Assembly (NCBI RefSeq): GCF_014200495.1
Contig: NZ_JACHBY010000001.1
Span: 372,001-436,000 of the forward strand
DNA: 64,000 nucleotides
Source of the DNA: Mucilaginibacter geliditolerans
GTDB lineage: Bacteria > Bacteroidota > Bacteroidia > Sphingobacteriales > Sphingobacteriaceae
Direction: 5' to 3'
A model generated the notes under the pieces. The model made no database searches. It was not told where the DNA came from and saw only the letters and a list, made by a program, of their open reading frames with translations. Each line of letters opens with the position of its first letter. The first letter of the stretch is position 1. The translations under genes were made by a program, and so were the position numbers. Below are positions 1 to 8,676 of the stretch, piece after piece.

Positions 1-209
1 AAACACATATTAACCAGGCAGCGTGGTCAACCCCCGAAGCATTGAATAGCCTTTTAACCCTGATACCCTATAACAGGATAGGCGAGCCAGATGATATTGG
101 CAAGCTGGCGGCATGGCTGGCATCTGATCAGGCTGATTATATTACAGGTACTACCATTTTTATGGATGGGGGTATGACTTTATACCCTGGTTTTGCCGAT
201 AATGGATAA
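1..209 (+). CDS. SDR family oxidoreductase, C-terminal fragment (cut by window start)
   Basis: The frame is open from the window edge to a TAA at 207-209 and encodes about 68 residues. They read like the end of a classical short-chain dehydrogenase: a stretch containing NRIGEPDDIGKLAAWLASD, then YITGTTIFMDGGM. That combination is the usual C-terminus of glucose-1-dehydrogenase/3-oxoacyl-ACP-reductase-like SDRs, where ITG...DGG closes the Rossmann fold. The catalytic YxxxK and the NAD-binding glycine motif lie outside the window, so the substrate cannot be judged. Confidence 0.85.
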   Translation, partial: THINQAAWSTPEALNSLLTLIPYNRIGEPDDIGKLAAWLASDQADYITGTTIFMDGGMTLYPGFADNG

Positions 210-359
210 ATTTAGGTTAAAAAACTTTGCTTAGATCGATTTAGCAAGTCTTTTTCATTTTCACTTATTGTAAAAAATACACTAAGTAAATTATAAATCT
301 TTAAATTTTACATCCCAAAAGTATATACATTATTAAATATTCATAAAAGTTCAAATTTA

Positions 360-391
360 TTGATGATTTTGATAATTATACATTACTTTTG
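360..391 (+). promoter_or_regulatory. Candidate Bacteroidota-type promoter of the PepSY-like gene
   Basis: TACTTTTG at 384-391 fits the TAnnTTTG -7 element of Bacteroidota sigma-ABfr, and TTG at 360-362 lies 21 bases upstream as a possible -33 element. Transcription would begin near 398, leaving about 19 bases of leader before the ATG at 417. This is assigned by consensus only. Confidence 0.45.
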
Positions 392-416
392 TTATGGATT
401 TAAAATTTAAAACAAC

Positions 417-890
417 ATGAAAAAGATATTCATAACAACAGCAATGATCGCCCTTTTAGGTACAAGTGTATTTGCTAAGGACGGTGGAAAAAAAGCAGAA
501 AAAGCGGTTACAGTTTCTTATACTGTTCAAAACCAATTTGATGCAGATTTTAGCGATGCAACAGATGTTAACTGGACTGTAACTTCTAATTGCCAAAAAG
601 CAACTTTTACATTAAATGATGTAAAAATGACTGCATTTTACAATTTGCAAGGTGAGTACTTAGGTACAACACAAGATGTTAACTATAGCACAATAGCACC
701 AAAAGCTAAAAAACAAATTACTGATAAATACAAAGATTACACTGTAGCTGACGTAATTAAATATGAAACCAGCGATAATGTAACTGCTGATCAAACAGTT
801 TACTTTGTTGATCTTAAAAATACAACCAGCGAAATTTTGGTAAGGGTAACTCCAAACGCTGATGTTTACTTCTTCAAACAAGTAAAATAA
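417..890 (+). CDS. Secreted PepSY-like (beta-lactamase-inhibitor-like) protein
   Basis: A 157-residue protein beginning with a clear signal peptide (MKKIFITTAMIALLGTSVFA, cleavage probably after FA). The mature part has the alternation of aromatic and acidic residues seen in PepSY-like/BLIP-fold periplasmic proteins of Bacteroidota: an FDADFSDATDVNW segment, a short strand with MTAFYNLQGEYLGTTQ, and a final strand VRVTPNADVYFFKQVK. Such proteins are usually small monocistronic exported proteins of unknown role. This one has its own promoter and a strong terminator (917-945). The family is recognised by pattern, and the binding partner is unknown. Confidence 0.7.
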   Translation: MKKIFITTAMIALLGTSVFAKDGGKKAEKAVTVSYTVQNQFDADFSDATDVNWTVTSNCQKATFTLNDVKMTAFYNLQGEYLGTTQDVNYSTIAPKAKKQITDKYKDYTVADVIKYETSDNVTADQTVYFVDLKNTTSEILVRVTPNADVYFFKQVK

Positions 891-916
891 ACTACCTAAC
901 AATACAATTGTTCTGG

Positions 917-945
917 AGCCATCTGCATAAGCAGATGGCTTTTTT
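917..945 (+). terminator. Rho-independent terminator of the PepSY-like gene
   Basis: A perfect 10-bp stem, AGCCATCTGC (917-926) and GCAGATGGCT (931-940), closes a 4-base loop and runs straight into a T tract. It sits 27 bases after the stop at 890. Confidence 0.9.
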
Positions 946-1076
946 GTTTTTATAGTGTGTGTTTAAAAGAAGATAAATAGCCACCCGGTTTGTCTATAAA
1001 TGCCTTAATTTAATCCAATTGGCCTTTTTTAAAACAAATTCAGCTTACAGGCCTTTATTAATAAACTATATAAATA

Positions 1077-3275
1077 ATGCCAAAGACAATCATTGTATCG
1101 AACAGGTTGCCTGTAAAAATATCCAAAACGGATAATGAATACCAGTTATCACCAAGTGAAGGCGGTTTAGCTACGGGCTTAGGCTCCGTATACAAACAAG
1201 ATGATAATGTGTGGATAGGGTGGCCCGGTCAGGAAGTTATTGAAGAGTCTGATAGAGATATCATTACCAGTAAATTGCAGGAGTTGAGCTTATTGCCTGT
1301 ATTTTTATCACAGGAAGAGATAAGTCAATATTATGAAGGATTTTCGAATACGGTTCTTTGGCCCGTATTTCATTATTATGCTTCAACGTATGCCACTTAT
1401 GCACAATCAAACTGGGATTATTATAAAATAGTAAACGAAAAATTTAAAGATGCTATTTTAAAAGTTGCCGAGCCTGGCGATACCATCTGGATACATGATT
1501 ACCAGTTGTTACTGTTGCCGGCTTTGGTGCGAAACGAGATGCCCGATGTATCTATTGGTTTCTTCCTACATATTCCATTCCCGTCGCACGAAATGTTCAG
1601 GCTGATACCGTGGCGTTATGAATTGCTTGAAGGTATGCTGGGTGCCGACCTGATCGGCTTTCATACATTTGATGATGCAAGGCATTTTATAAGCACTACA
1701 ATACGTATTTTACCTGTAAACTCATCATCAAACATTATAACCATTAATGACAGGCTTGTTGTAGCCGAAGCTTTTCCTATGGGGATAGATGAAAACAAAT
1801 ATTCATCGTTGCCGAAAAGTAAAGAGGTTATAGAGCAGATAAAACAAATAAAAGAAACATTTAAAGGCAATAAGCTGATCCTTTCTATCGACAGGCTTGA
1901 TTATAGCAAAGGCATACTGCAGCGTTTAGAAGCTTTTGAATTATTACTCCAGCTCCATCCAGAATATATCGGCAAAATAGCACTTTACATGATCGTAGTG
2001 CCATCAAGGGATACGGTGCCCCAGTATAAATACCTGCGCGATCTGATAGATAAAAAAGCAGGGAGTTTAAATTCCCTGTACCGTACAATGGATTGGAGCC
2101 CAATACATTATTACTACCGTTCATTCCCGATTGAAACACTTTCAGCTTTGTATTCATCAGCCGATGTGTGTTTGGTTACCCCAATGCGCGATGGTATGAA
2201 CCTGGTTAGTAAGGAGTATGTGGCAAGCCGTATACATGATGATGGTGTGCTGATTTTAAGCGAGATGGCTGGTGCATCTAAAGAATTAATTGATGCCGTA
2301 ATCGTAAATCCCAACAATATAGGAGAAGTTTGCCGGGCTATCATACAAGCGCTGGAAATGCCACTTGATGAACAAAAGACCAGGATGCAACAAATGCGTC
2401 AGTTGGTAAAAAAATTCAATGTTTCGCATTGGGTTAAGATATTTACAGATCGTTTAAAGGAGGTCAAACAGCAACAACGTTCAATGCAAACCCGGCATGT
2501 GAGCAATACTACGGAGCAATCTATCGTCAATCGTTATGCTAAGACTAAAAACAGGATCATCTTCCTTGATTACGACGGGACACTGGTTAATTTCAGATCA
2601 AATATTGCTGATGCCAGTCCTGACAAGTTATTGTATGATCTTCTTCATCAATTAACTGAAGACCCGGCAAACCAGGTAGTAATCATCAGTGGCCGGAAGC
2701 ATGAAAATTTAGGTGAATGGTTTAATGATGAAAATATTTACCTGATTGCTGAACATGGTGCATGGTTTAAACAGCAAAACACACGCTGGCATAAGGTATC
2801 AGGATTATCTGATAGCTGGAAGCAGGATATCTACCCCATACTGGAAACCTACGTAGATCGTACTCCGGGCTCATTTATTGAAGAAAAAACATATTCACTG
2901 GTTTGGCATTACCGCAAGGCACAAAAAGGGCTGGGCGAATTAAGGGCCAATGAACTGATGAACAACCTCAAATACATGACCACAGATAGAGGCTTGCAAT
3001 TTTTGCCGGGCGATAAGGTATTAGAGATAAAGAATATGGAGATAAATAAAGGCAAAGCAGCCTTATCATTATTGGAAAATGAAAATTATGATTTCATTAT
3101 TGCCTTTGGTGATGATCACACCGATGAGGACATATTTAAAGCATTGCCTGATAGTGCCATTACTATAAAGGTTGGTAATAACTTATCAGCTGCCAAGTTC
3201 TATTCACGCAACCCGTTTGAGGTGCGTAACCTGCTTACTAAGTTTACCGAAAGTACATTAGCAACTCAGAAATAG
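1077..3275 (+). CDS. otsAB: Bifunctional trehalose-6-phosphate synthase/phosphatase (OtsA-OtsB fusion)
   Basis: The 732-residue protein joins two enzymes that make trehalose in the cytoplasm. Residues about 1-465 form a GT20 synthase that links UDP-glucose to glucose-6-phosphate: SNRLPVK at the N-terminus, GWPG, IHDYQLLLLP, HIPFPS, RLDYSKGI and MRDGMNLVSKEYVA are all present. Residues about 490-725 form a HAD-type phosphatase that releases trehalose: D498 and D500 in LDYDGTL, the GRK segment, and GDDHTDEDIF with the magnesium-binding aspartates. The length matches yeast-style and Bacteroidota OtsAB fusions, and both active sites look intact. It converges on a GH15 hydrolase across a 62-bp spacer, which suggests a synthesis/turnover pair. 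Confidence 0.95.
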   Translation: MPKTIIVSNRLPVKISKTDNEYQLSPSEGGLATGLGSVYKQDDNVWIGWPGQEVIEESDRDIITSKLQELSLLPVFLSQEEISQYYEGFSNTVLWPVFHYYASTYATYAQSNWDYYKIVNEKFKDAILKVAEPGDTIWIHDYQLLLLPALVRNEMPDVSIGFFLHIPFPSHEMFRLIPWRYELLEGMLGADLIGFHTFDDARHFISTTIRILPVNSSSNIITINDRLVVAEAFPMGIDENKYSSLPKSKEVIEQIKQIKETFKGNKLILSIDRLDYSKGILQRLEAFELLLQLHPEYIGKIALYMIVVPSRDTVPQYKYLRDLIDKKAGSLNSLYRTMDWSPIHYYYRSFPIETLSALYSSADVCLVTPMRDGMNLVSKEYVASRIHDDGVLILSEMAGASKELIDAVIVNPNNIGEVCRAIIQALEMPLDEQKTRMQQMRQLVKKFNVSHWVKIFTDRLKEVKQQQRSMQTRHVSNTTEQSIVNRYAKTKNRIIFLDYDGTLVNFRSNIADASPDKLLYDLLHQLTEDPANQVVIISGRKHENLGEWFNDENIYLIAEHGAWFKQQNTRWHKVSGLSDSWKQDIYPILETYVDRTPGSFIEEKTYSLVWHYRKAQKGLGELRANELMNNLKYMTTDRGLQFLPGDKVLEIKNMEINKGKAALSLLENENYDFIIAFGDDHTDEDIFKALPDSAITIKVGNNLSAAKFYSRNPFEVRNLLTKFTESTLATQK

Positions 3276-3278
3276 CGT

Positions 3279-3334
3279 ATAGTTCATGGTTGATAGTTCA
3301 TAGTAACTTCTATAAACTATCAACCATGAACTAT
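3279..3334. terminator. 20-bp perfect inverted repeat between convergent otsAB and GH15 genes
   Basis: Bases 3279-3298 are the exact reverse complement of 3315-3334, with a 16-base loop. Each arm contains a short near-tandem duplication of the word ATAGTTCAT. The site lies between the stops of two convergent genes, so it can act as a terminator in both directions although the flanking T tracts are weak. It also belongs to a set of self-similar intergenic repeats in this window (see findings). Confidence 0.6.
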
Positions 3335-3337
3335 CAA

Positions 3338-5122
3338 CTACAAAAATATCGGCCTATCCAGCTTCATCGCTATACGATAAGCCGCGTTCATTAAACCCAC
3401 ATGGCTGTATGCCTGAGGAAAATTACCCCATTGGCTGCCATCTTTTTCATCAACATCCTCACTGAAAAGCAGCAGGTGATTTGAAAACTGAAGCAAATTC
3501 TCGAATTCTTTTATAGCATCATCAATACGGCCGACAGTAGCCAGGGCCTCTACATACCAGAACGCGCATATCAGAAAAGTAGTTTTAGGCTTACCAAAAT
3601 CATCTTTATATAAATACCTGTAGAATAGGCCATTAGAAGCCTTTAGCTCTTTTTCTAATGCAATTAAATGATCCTTGGCACGGTCGGATGCGGGGTCAAG
3701 GTAGTTCATCATAATCAGTTGTAATGTACTGGCATCAAGGTTAGTACCTTTAGCTGCATTGGTATAAACTTTTCTAACCGGGTCATAACAGCTTTCAATA
3801 TGTTTGGCCGCTCGTTTTTTTAGTGATATTGCTCTATGTACTAATTCTTTATTATCAATAGTCCGCGCCATTTTTTCAGCGGCCGAAGCACCTGCCCATT
3901 GAAACAGGTTGCTGTAGCAATGTATGTCGGCCATATTTCTGAATTCCCATATACCGGCGTCCTTTTCATCTATTGTAGCTTCTATCTTTCCAAGTAAAAA
4001 CTCAATCCAGCGTACCGAGTCCTTTCTTTCTGAAAAAACGAAACGATGGTCGGTATATAATGGGAGCAGGGAGATGAGTACCTGCCCGTAAATATCATTT
4101 TGGATGTGCTCATAAGCCTGGTTACCTATCCGTACAGGTTGATTACCCTCGTAACCTTTAAGGTCGGTTAAAATTTCTTCAGTAAGTATTTTCTTAGCGG
4201 TGATGCCATAAAGCGGCTGGTAGCGTTTGTCTTCAGCAAATGAAATATCGGTTACATAACTAAAGTACTTTTCCATTTCTTCAAAATGCCCAATGTGGTT
4301 CAGGGCTGTGATCACATAATAAGTATCGCGCAGCCAACAATAACGGTAATCCCAGTTACGCCCGCTGCCCGGCGACTCCGGCAAACTGGTGGTACTGGCA
4401 GCTATAATAGCACCGGTATCCTCATACTGGTGTATTTTTAAGGCCAGGGCCGATCGTATTACGAATGGCTGGTAAAATGTGGCGATTGAGGAGTGTTTTA
4501 TCCATGTGCGCCAGTATTGTATGGTTTCACGTAAAAAACGTTCAGCTGTACTCTCTAGTGGGGCTTCCAATGGTTCGCCATAAGTGAGCACCAGGTATTT
4601 AGGTTCATTTAAAACAAATAGCTGCTCATCAAATACATAACTAATAGCAATATTAGTAGTTAAGCGGATATTTTCCTCGCCGCCCAGGTACTGTATATGG
4701 TTACTGCCGCGGTTTACATGTAGTTTAACTTTTCCGTATTCGGAAACCGGCTCACATTTAACCCTGATACGCGGCGAGCCTTCAATAGCTTCAACTTTAC
4801 GTATCAGCATTAAGGGCTTATAATAGCGCTGACTTTGATGAAATCGCGGGGCAAAATCGCTTACACGGTAGCTGTTGCCGTTTTCTAAAGTAATTTCAGT
4901 AACCAGTACATTAGTGTTTTCCATGTAATACTGGTGCGATGTGAATTTACCTTCAGGCAAAATGGAAAATTCTCCGCCTTTTTCATTGTCGAGCAGGCCG
5001 CCAAAAATAAAGGTGCTGTCGAACCGCGGCCAGCAAAGCCACTCAATATTCGTGTTTTTATTTACGTGAGCCAGGAATGCGCAATTACCAATTATACCGG
5101 TACTATAAGTGTGTTTTTTCAT
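3338..5122 (-). CDS. Glycoside hydrolase family 15 protein (glucoamylase/trehalase-like)
   Basis: A 594-residue protein without a signal peptide, so probably cytoplasmic. The N-terminal region (about 1-190) has the trehalase-like N-domain signature NTNIEWLCWPRFDSTFIFGGLLD. The (alpha/alpha)6 catalytic domain contains SGRNWDYRYCWLRDTYY, the GH15 substrate-binding block, and a C-terminal GNFPQAYSHVGLMNAA carrying the second catalytic region. Known relatives hydrolyse alpha-glucosides, and several bacterial members are trehalases. Its position, convergent with otsAB, makes trehalose the most attractive substrate, but that is inference. Its start lies 372 bases from cspA, which is divergent. Confidence 0.9.
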   Translation of the reverse strand: MKKHTYSTGIIGNCAFLAHVNKNTNIEWLCWPRFDSTFIFGGLLDNEKGGEFSILPEGKFTSHQYYMENTNVLVTEITLENGNSYRVSDFAPRFHQSQRYYKPLMLIRKVEAIEGSPRIRVKCEPVSEYGKVKLHVNRGSNHIQYLGGEENIRLTTNIAISYVFDEQLFVLNEPKYLVLTYGEPLEAPLESTAERFLRETIQYWRTWIKHSSIATFYQPFVIRSALALKIHQYEDTGAIIAASTTSLPESPGSGRNWDYRYCWLRDTYYVITALNHIGHFEEMEKYFSYVTDISFAEDKRYQPLYGITAKKILTEEILTDLKGYEGNQPVRIGNQAYEHIQNDIYGQVLISLLPLYTDHRFVFSERKDSVRWIEFLLGKIEATIDEKDAGIWEFRNMADIHCYSNLFQWAGASAAEKMARTIDNKELVHRAISLKKRAAKHIESCYDPVRKVYTNAAKGTNLDASTLQLIMMNYLDPASDRAKDHLIALEKELKASNGLFYRYLYKDDFGKPKTTFLICAFWYVEALATVGRIDDAIKEFENLLQFSNHLLLFSEDVDEKDGSQWGNFPQAYSHVGLMNAAYRIAMKLDRPIFL

Positions 5123-5494
5123 TTTTAAACGAAGAAAAAGAGTGCTTTAAGCATTATTTAACAACGTTTATTGTATAATGTTGGGTAAAAAATTAGAGGA
5201 ATTGTGATTTAGCTATTGATTATTAGGAAGATCAGGCGTAAATTAGTATCATAATTTGATGATTTTGTTGGTGTTGATGGCATTTTAACAAAATATTTCA
5301 AAGGTTACATAGGGTTAAAACCTTATTTACAATTAATACTCATACTAAATAAATAATTTTATTTGGTTATTAATTATTTTATATATTTGAAAAAGAGAGG
5401 TTTCAATTTTGCTTCTGATTATTAATACCATTTTATATTCAGTTTGGCTTTTTTATTAATCTTCTTTAACACAACTTAATACTATTATATTATT
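5123..5494. other. 372-bp AT-rich divergent intergenic region (GH15 / cspA)
   Basis: No coding potential is apparent. The region is strongly AT-rich and must carry the promoters of both divergent genes. The cspA-proximal end contains the only clear promoter-like element (5362-5389). About 100 bases of leader would then precede cspA, in keeping with the long leaders of cold-shock genes. Nothing structural stands out in 5123-5350. Confidence 0.5.
5362..5389 (+). promoter_or_regulatory. Candidate promoter of cspA
   Basis: TATATTTG at 5382-5389 matches the TAnnTTTG -7 box, and TTTG at 5362-5365 is a possible -33 element. The 16-base gap is shorter than the usual 19-21, so the upstream half is uncertain. 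The predicted start of transcription near 5396 gives a leader of about 100 bases. Confidence 0.45.
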
Positions 5495-5692
5495 ATGAAA
5501 ACTGGAAAAGTAAAATGGTTTAACACACAAAAAGGTTACGGCTTTATTGTTACCGATGACGGTAAGGATCTTTTTGTACACTTTAAAGATGTACAGGGTG
5601 GCGTAAACGCTATTAAAGATAATGATAGCGTAACCTATGATGTGGAAGAAGGCAGAAAAGGATTACAAGCAGTAAATGTGAAAAAAGTATAA
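5495..5692 (+). CDS. cspA: Cold-shock protein, CspA family
   Basis: A 65-residue single cold-shock domain with both RNA-binding motifs: RNP1 as KGYGFIV and RNP2 as LFVHF. The start MKTGKVKWFN is canonical. Members bind single-stranded RNA and DNA and act as RNA chaperones during cold or general stress. The gene is monocistronic, with its own leader and a strong terminator at 5717-5746. Confidence 0.95.
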   Translation: MKTGKVKWFNTQKGYGFIVTDDGKDLFVHFKDVQGGVNAIKDNDSVTYDVEEGRKGLQAVNVKKV

Positions 5693-5716
5693 TCTACAAT
5701 TCTGAATTATGAGAGG

Positions 5717-5746
5717 AACCCCTGCAACCAACAGGGGTTTTTTTTT
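5717..5746 (+). terminator. Rho-independent terminator of cspA
   Basis: Stem AACCCCTG (5717-5724) and CAGGGGTT (5732-5739) with a 7-base loop, followed by nine consecutive T residues. Confidence 0.92.
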
Positions 5747-5797
5747 GTGAAATTTTCAATCTGATTTATTTACTTTAGCCTCACCAATAATTGATTT

Positions 5798-7063
5798 ATG
5801 ACTACTGCAACCAATGCAAAAACCTCACGCAATATAATCTTCCTGGTAATAGTCGCAGCCCTTGGCTACTTTGTTGATATCTATGATCTCCTGGTTTTTG
5901 CTATTGTAAGGATACCAAGCCTTAAAGCACTTGGTATTACAGATAAAGACATGATCACTAACGATGGACATTTTATAATGAACATGCAAATGTTTGGCCT
6001 GTTATTAGGTGGTATACTTTGGGGAATAATGGGTGACAGAATAGGACGGATTAAAGTGCTATTTGGATCTATACTATTATACTCAATTGCCAATTTTGCT
6101 AATGGGTTTATTGGTAGTATAAATTTATCTTTTTTAAATATTGACATAGTTCATACCTATGGCATAATAAGGTTTATAGCCGGTGTTGGCCTTGCTGGCG
6201 AATTGGGCGCAGGCATTACACTGGTTACTGAAACTTTAAGTAAGGAAAAAAGGGGCTATGGTACCATGATAGTAGCCTTTATAGGGCTTTTTGGAGCCGC
6301 AGCTGCATATTTTGTTTCACAGTACGGTTGGCAGAAAGCATATATTATCGGTGGTATTTTGGGCGTTTTGTTACTGCTGTTACGTTTAGGAACATTTGAA
6401 TCGGGTATGTATAAAAACGTAGAAAAGACTAATGTATCAAGAGGTAATTTTTTTATGCTTTTTACTGATTTTGGCAGATTTAAAAAGTATTTATATTGTA
6501 TTTTAATAGGCGCTCCTTTATGGTATGTAGTGGGTATATTGGTTACTAATTCACCTGAATTTGGGGTTGCTTTAGGCTCTAAAACTACTTTAAGTGCAGG
6601 TGAGGGCATATACTATACCTATCTTGGAATAGCAATAGGTGACATATTCGCTGGCATGTTATCGCAGATCATCAAATCAAGAAAAATAACAATGGTTGTT
6701 TTTCTTTTGTTATCGCTTATAAGTGTTGCATGTTATTTAAACGCAAAAGGATTAGATAGTAAGCAATTTATATGGCTTTGCTTCTTTATGGGCTGCTCTG
6801 TAGGTTACTGGGCAACATTTGTTACAATTGCTGCCGAGCAATTTGGTACAAATATCAGGGCAACGGTGGCAACAACTGCTCCCAACTTTGTGCGGGGATC
6901 ATTAATACCAATAACATTTGCATTTGATGCATTTAAAGCTCATTACGGAATGATTACCAGCGGTTATATCATGATGGCTATACTCACGGTTATTGCGCTA
7001 TTCTCATTAAGCCAGTTAAAGGAAACCTTTGGCAAGGACCTGGATTATTTAGAGATCAGTTAG
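5798..7063 (+). CDS. MFS transporter
   Basis: A 421-residue membrane protein with about twelve hydrophobic segments. The loop between helices 2 and 3 carries the MFS signature GDRIGRIKVLFG, and GLAGELGAGITLVTE in helix 4/5 resembles metabolite:H+ symporters. The first helix contains DIYDLLVF, a charged pattern seen in sugar- and carboxylate-type MFS carriers. The substrate is not evident. It is followed by 115 bp of non-coding DNA and then hemF on the same strand, and no functional link is implied. Confidence 0.88.
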   Translation: MTTATNAKTSRNIIFLVIVAALGYFVDIYDLLVFAIVRIPSLKALGITDKDMITNDGHFIMNMQMFGLLLGGILWGIMGDRIGRIKVLFGSILLYSIANFANGFIGSINLSFLNIDIVHTYGIIRFIAGVGLAGELGAGITLVTETLSKEKRGYGTMIVAFIGLFGAAAAYFVSQYGWQKAYIIGGILGVLLLLLRLGTFESGMYKNVEKTNVSRGNFFMLFTDFGRFKKYLYCILIGAPLWYVVGILVTNSPEFGVALGSKTTLSAGEGIYYTYLGIAIGDIFAGMLSQIIKSRKITMVVFLLLSLISVACYLNAKGLDSKQFIWLCFFMGCSVGYWATFVTIAAEQFGTNIRATVATTAPNFVRGSLIPITFAFDAFKAHYGMITSGYIMMAILTVIALFSLSQLKETFGKDLDYLEIS

Positions 7064-7064
7064 T

Positions 7065-7176
7065 GAATGAGTGATTGCGTGAATTAGTGAATTGTTGGCT
7101 TATTTAATAAATCAATTGTTTGTTTAGTTTTGCGCTATATATAATTAATCACCACTCGCTAATTCAGTCCATCACT
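7065..7176. repeat. Imperfect inverted repeat with internal word repeats
   Basis: The left part (7065-7095) contains near-copies of GTGAATGAGTGA and GTGAATTAGTGAATT. The right part (7147-7176) holds their approximate reverse complement, including CACTCGCTAATTCAG and CATCACTCC. The arms are separated by about 50 bases of AT-rich DNA. It lies between the MFS gene and hemF, and resembles in architecture, but not in sequence, the repeats at 3279 and 34894. Confidence 0.55.
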
Positions 7177-7178
7177 CC

Positions 7179-8093
7179 ATGATTAACAGAGAACAAATAA
7201 GCGCCGATTACCAGCAGATACAGGATGAAATATGTGCCGCACTTGAACACTTAGATGGCCAGGCAAAGTTTGAAGAAGAAAAGTGGGAGCGGGAAGGCGG
7301 AGGTGGCGGCCGTACACGCATTATACAAAATGGCAATATATTAGAAAAAGGCGGTGTAAACTTTTCAGCTGTACATGGTAATTTGCCTGCATCAATAAAA
7401 AAATCATTACAAATTGAGCAGGATGACTTTTTTGCTACAGGAATATCTATCGTTATTCACCCCAATCACCCGTTGGTTCCCATCATTCACATGAATATCC
7501 GCTATTTTGAGATGCCCTCATCATTTGTGGAGGGTCGGCAGCCGGTAAGATGGTTTGGCGGTGGTATTGATCTTACACCGCATTATGTGATTGATGACGA
7601 TGCGCGTTTTTTTCATCAATACTTAAAATCGGTATGCGATGCTTATTATCATGATTTTTATCATCGCTTTAAACTTTGGGCCGATGATTATTTCTACATA
7701 AAACACCGCAATGAAACCCGTGGGATAGGGGGCATATTCTATGACCGCTTAACTGCTAATGATGAATTATCATGGGATAATATATTTGAGTTTTCAAAAG
7801 CTTTAGGCAGATCATTTATTCCGATCTATACAGAATTGGTTAACCGCAACCGTATTAAAGAATTTACTAACGATCAGCAGCAATGGCAATACCAGCGCCG
7901 CAGTCGCTATACCGAGTTTAACCTGGTTTATGATGCGGGTACTAAATTCGGGTTGGAAACAAACGGACGGATCGAGTCTATTTTAATGAGCTTGCCGCCA
8001 ACCGCCAAATGGATATACAATTACCAGCCACAACCGGGCAGCGAAGAAGAAAAAACCTTATCATTATTAAAAAAAGGCATTAACTGGGCTTAG
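7179..8093 (+). CDS. hemF: Oxygen-dependent coproporphyrinogen III oxidase
   Basis: A 304-residue cytosolic enzyme that oxidatively decarboxylates coproporphyrinogen III to protoporphyrinogen IX in haem synthesis. Family blocks are present in order: GGGGGRTRIIQNG, SIVIHPNHPLVPIIHMNIRYFE, WFGGGIDLTPHY, RGIGGIFYD, RYTEFNLVYD and GLETNGRIESILMSLPP. The length is typical of HemF. One oddity is that the arginine normally following YD (YDRGT in E. coli and human enzymes) is alanine here (YDAGT). The start ATG at 7179 is followed by a normal N-terminus. The next gene begins two bases after the stop, so they probably share a transcript. Confidence 0.95.
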   Translation: MINREQISADYQQIQDEICAALEHLDGQAKFEEEKWEREGGGGGRTRIIQNGNILEKGGVNFSAVHGNLPASIKKSLQIEQDDFFATGISIVIHPNHPLVPIIHMNIRYFEMPSSFVEGRQPVRWFGGGIDLTPHYVIDDDARFFHQYLKSVCDAYYHDFYHRFKLWADDYFYIKHRNETRGIGGIFYDRLTANDELSWDNIFEFSKALGRSFIPIYTELVNRNRIKEFTNDQQQWQYQRRSRYTEFNLVYDAGTKFGLETNGRIESILMSLPPTAKWIYNYQPQPGSEEEKTLSLLKKGINWA

Positions 8094-8094
8094 T

Positions 8095-8490
8095 ATGAAA
8101 AAATCAGGAGCATTACTCATTATAATAATCCTCTTATCATCATTTCAAACCGCAGATACACTAAAAGGTACCTGGGAATACGCCGGTGATATTTTTAATA
8201 ATAAAAAAGAATCCGCACCAACTGCTTACATATTACAAAGGAAATACAGTGAGGCTCATTTTGAAGCTTATGTAATAGAAAAAGGGTATGTGCCTGAAAT
8301 GTATGAAACTGGAGATTACACATTAAATGCTGATAGCTGCATTGAAATTCAAACTTTCAGTACACAGGATTCAAAACTGCTTAATATCCCTGTTCACTAT
8401 CATTATAAAATAAGTAATGATACACTCACTTTAAAAGGTATCTTACCAAATGGCGAAAGGGTGGAAGAGTACTGGAAAAGGGTAAAATAA
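8095..8490 (+). CDS. Small exported hypothetical protein, lipocalin-like pattern
   Basis: A 131-residue protein whose ATG falls one base after the hemF stop, suggesting translational coupling. It opens with an uncleaved or cleaved hydrophobic segment (LLIIIILLSSFQT). The rest has the short-strand pattern of a small beta-barrel: KGTWEYAGDIF, then YILQRKY, GDYTLNADSCIEIQT, and finally DTLTLKGILPNGERVEEYWKRVK. The GTWE start and EEYWKRV end resemble lipocalin-like DUF4488-type proteins of Bacteroidota. That is a pattern judgement, and no function is claimed. Confidence 0.6.
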   Translation: MKKSGALLIIIILLSSFQTADTLKGTWEYAGDIFNNKKESAPTAYILQRKYSEAHFEAYVIEKGYVPEMYETGDYTLNADSCIEIQTFSTQDSKLLNIPVHYHYKISNDTLTLKGILPNGERVEEYWKRVK

Positions 8491-8676
8491 ACTCTTAACA
8501 AAACACAACGCCAATTAATAGTTAATTATACTTTTTAAAAGCATTTTTACTGCTGTAATACCTATAATGTTAGTAAAAATATGATGTAAAATGATATAAT
8601 TTCTTAACTTCGCAGGTCGTTTAAAAATCACTTTTATAGTGACCGATTATAACAAGATTTCTACATAAAAAATAAT

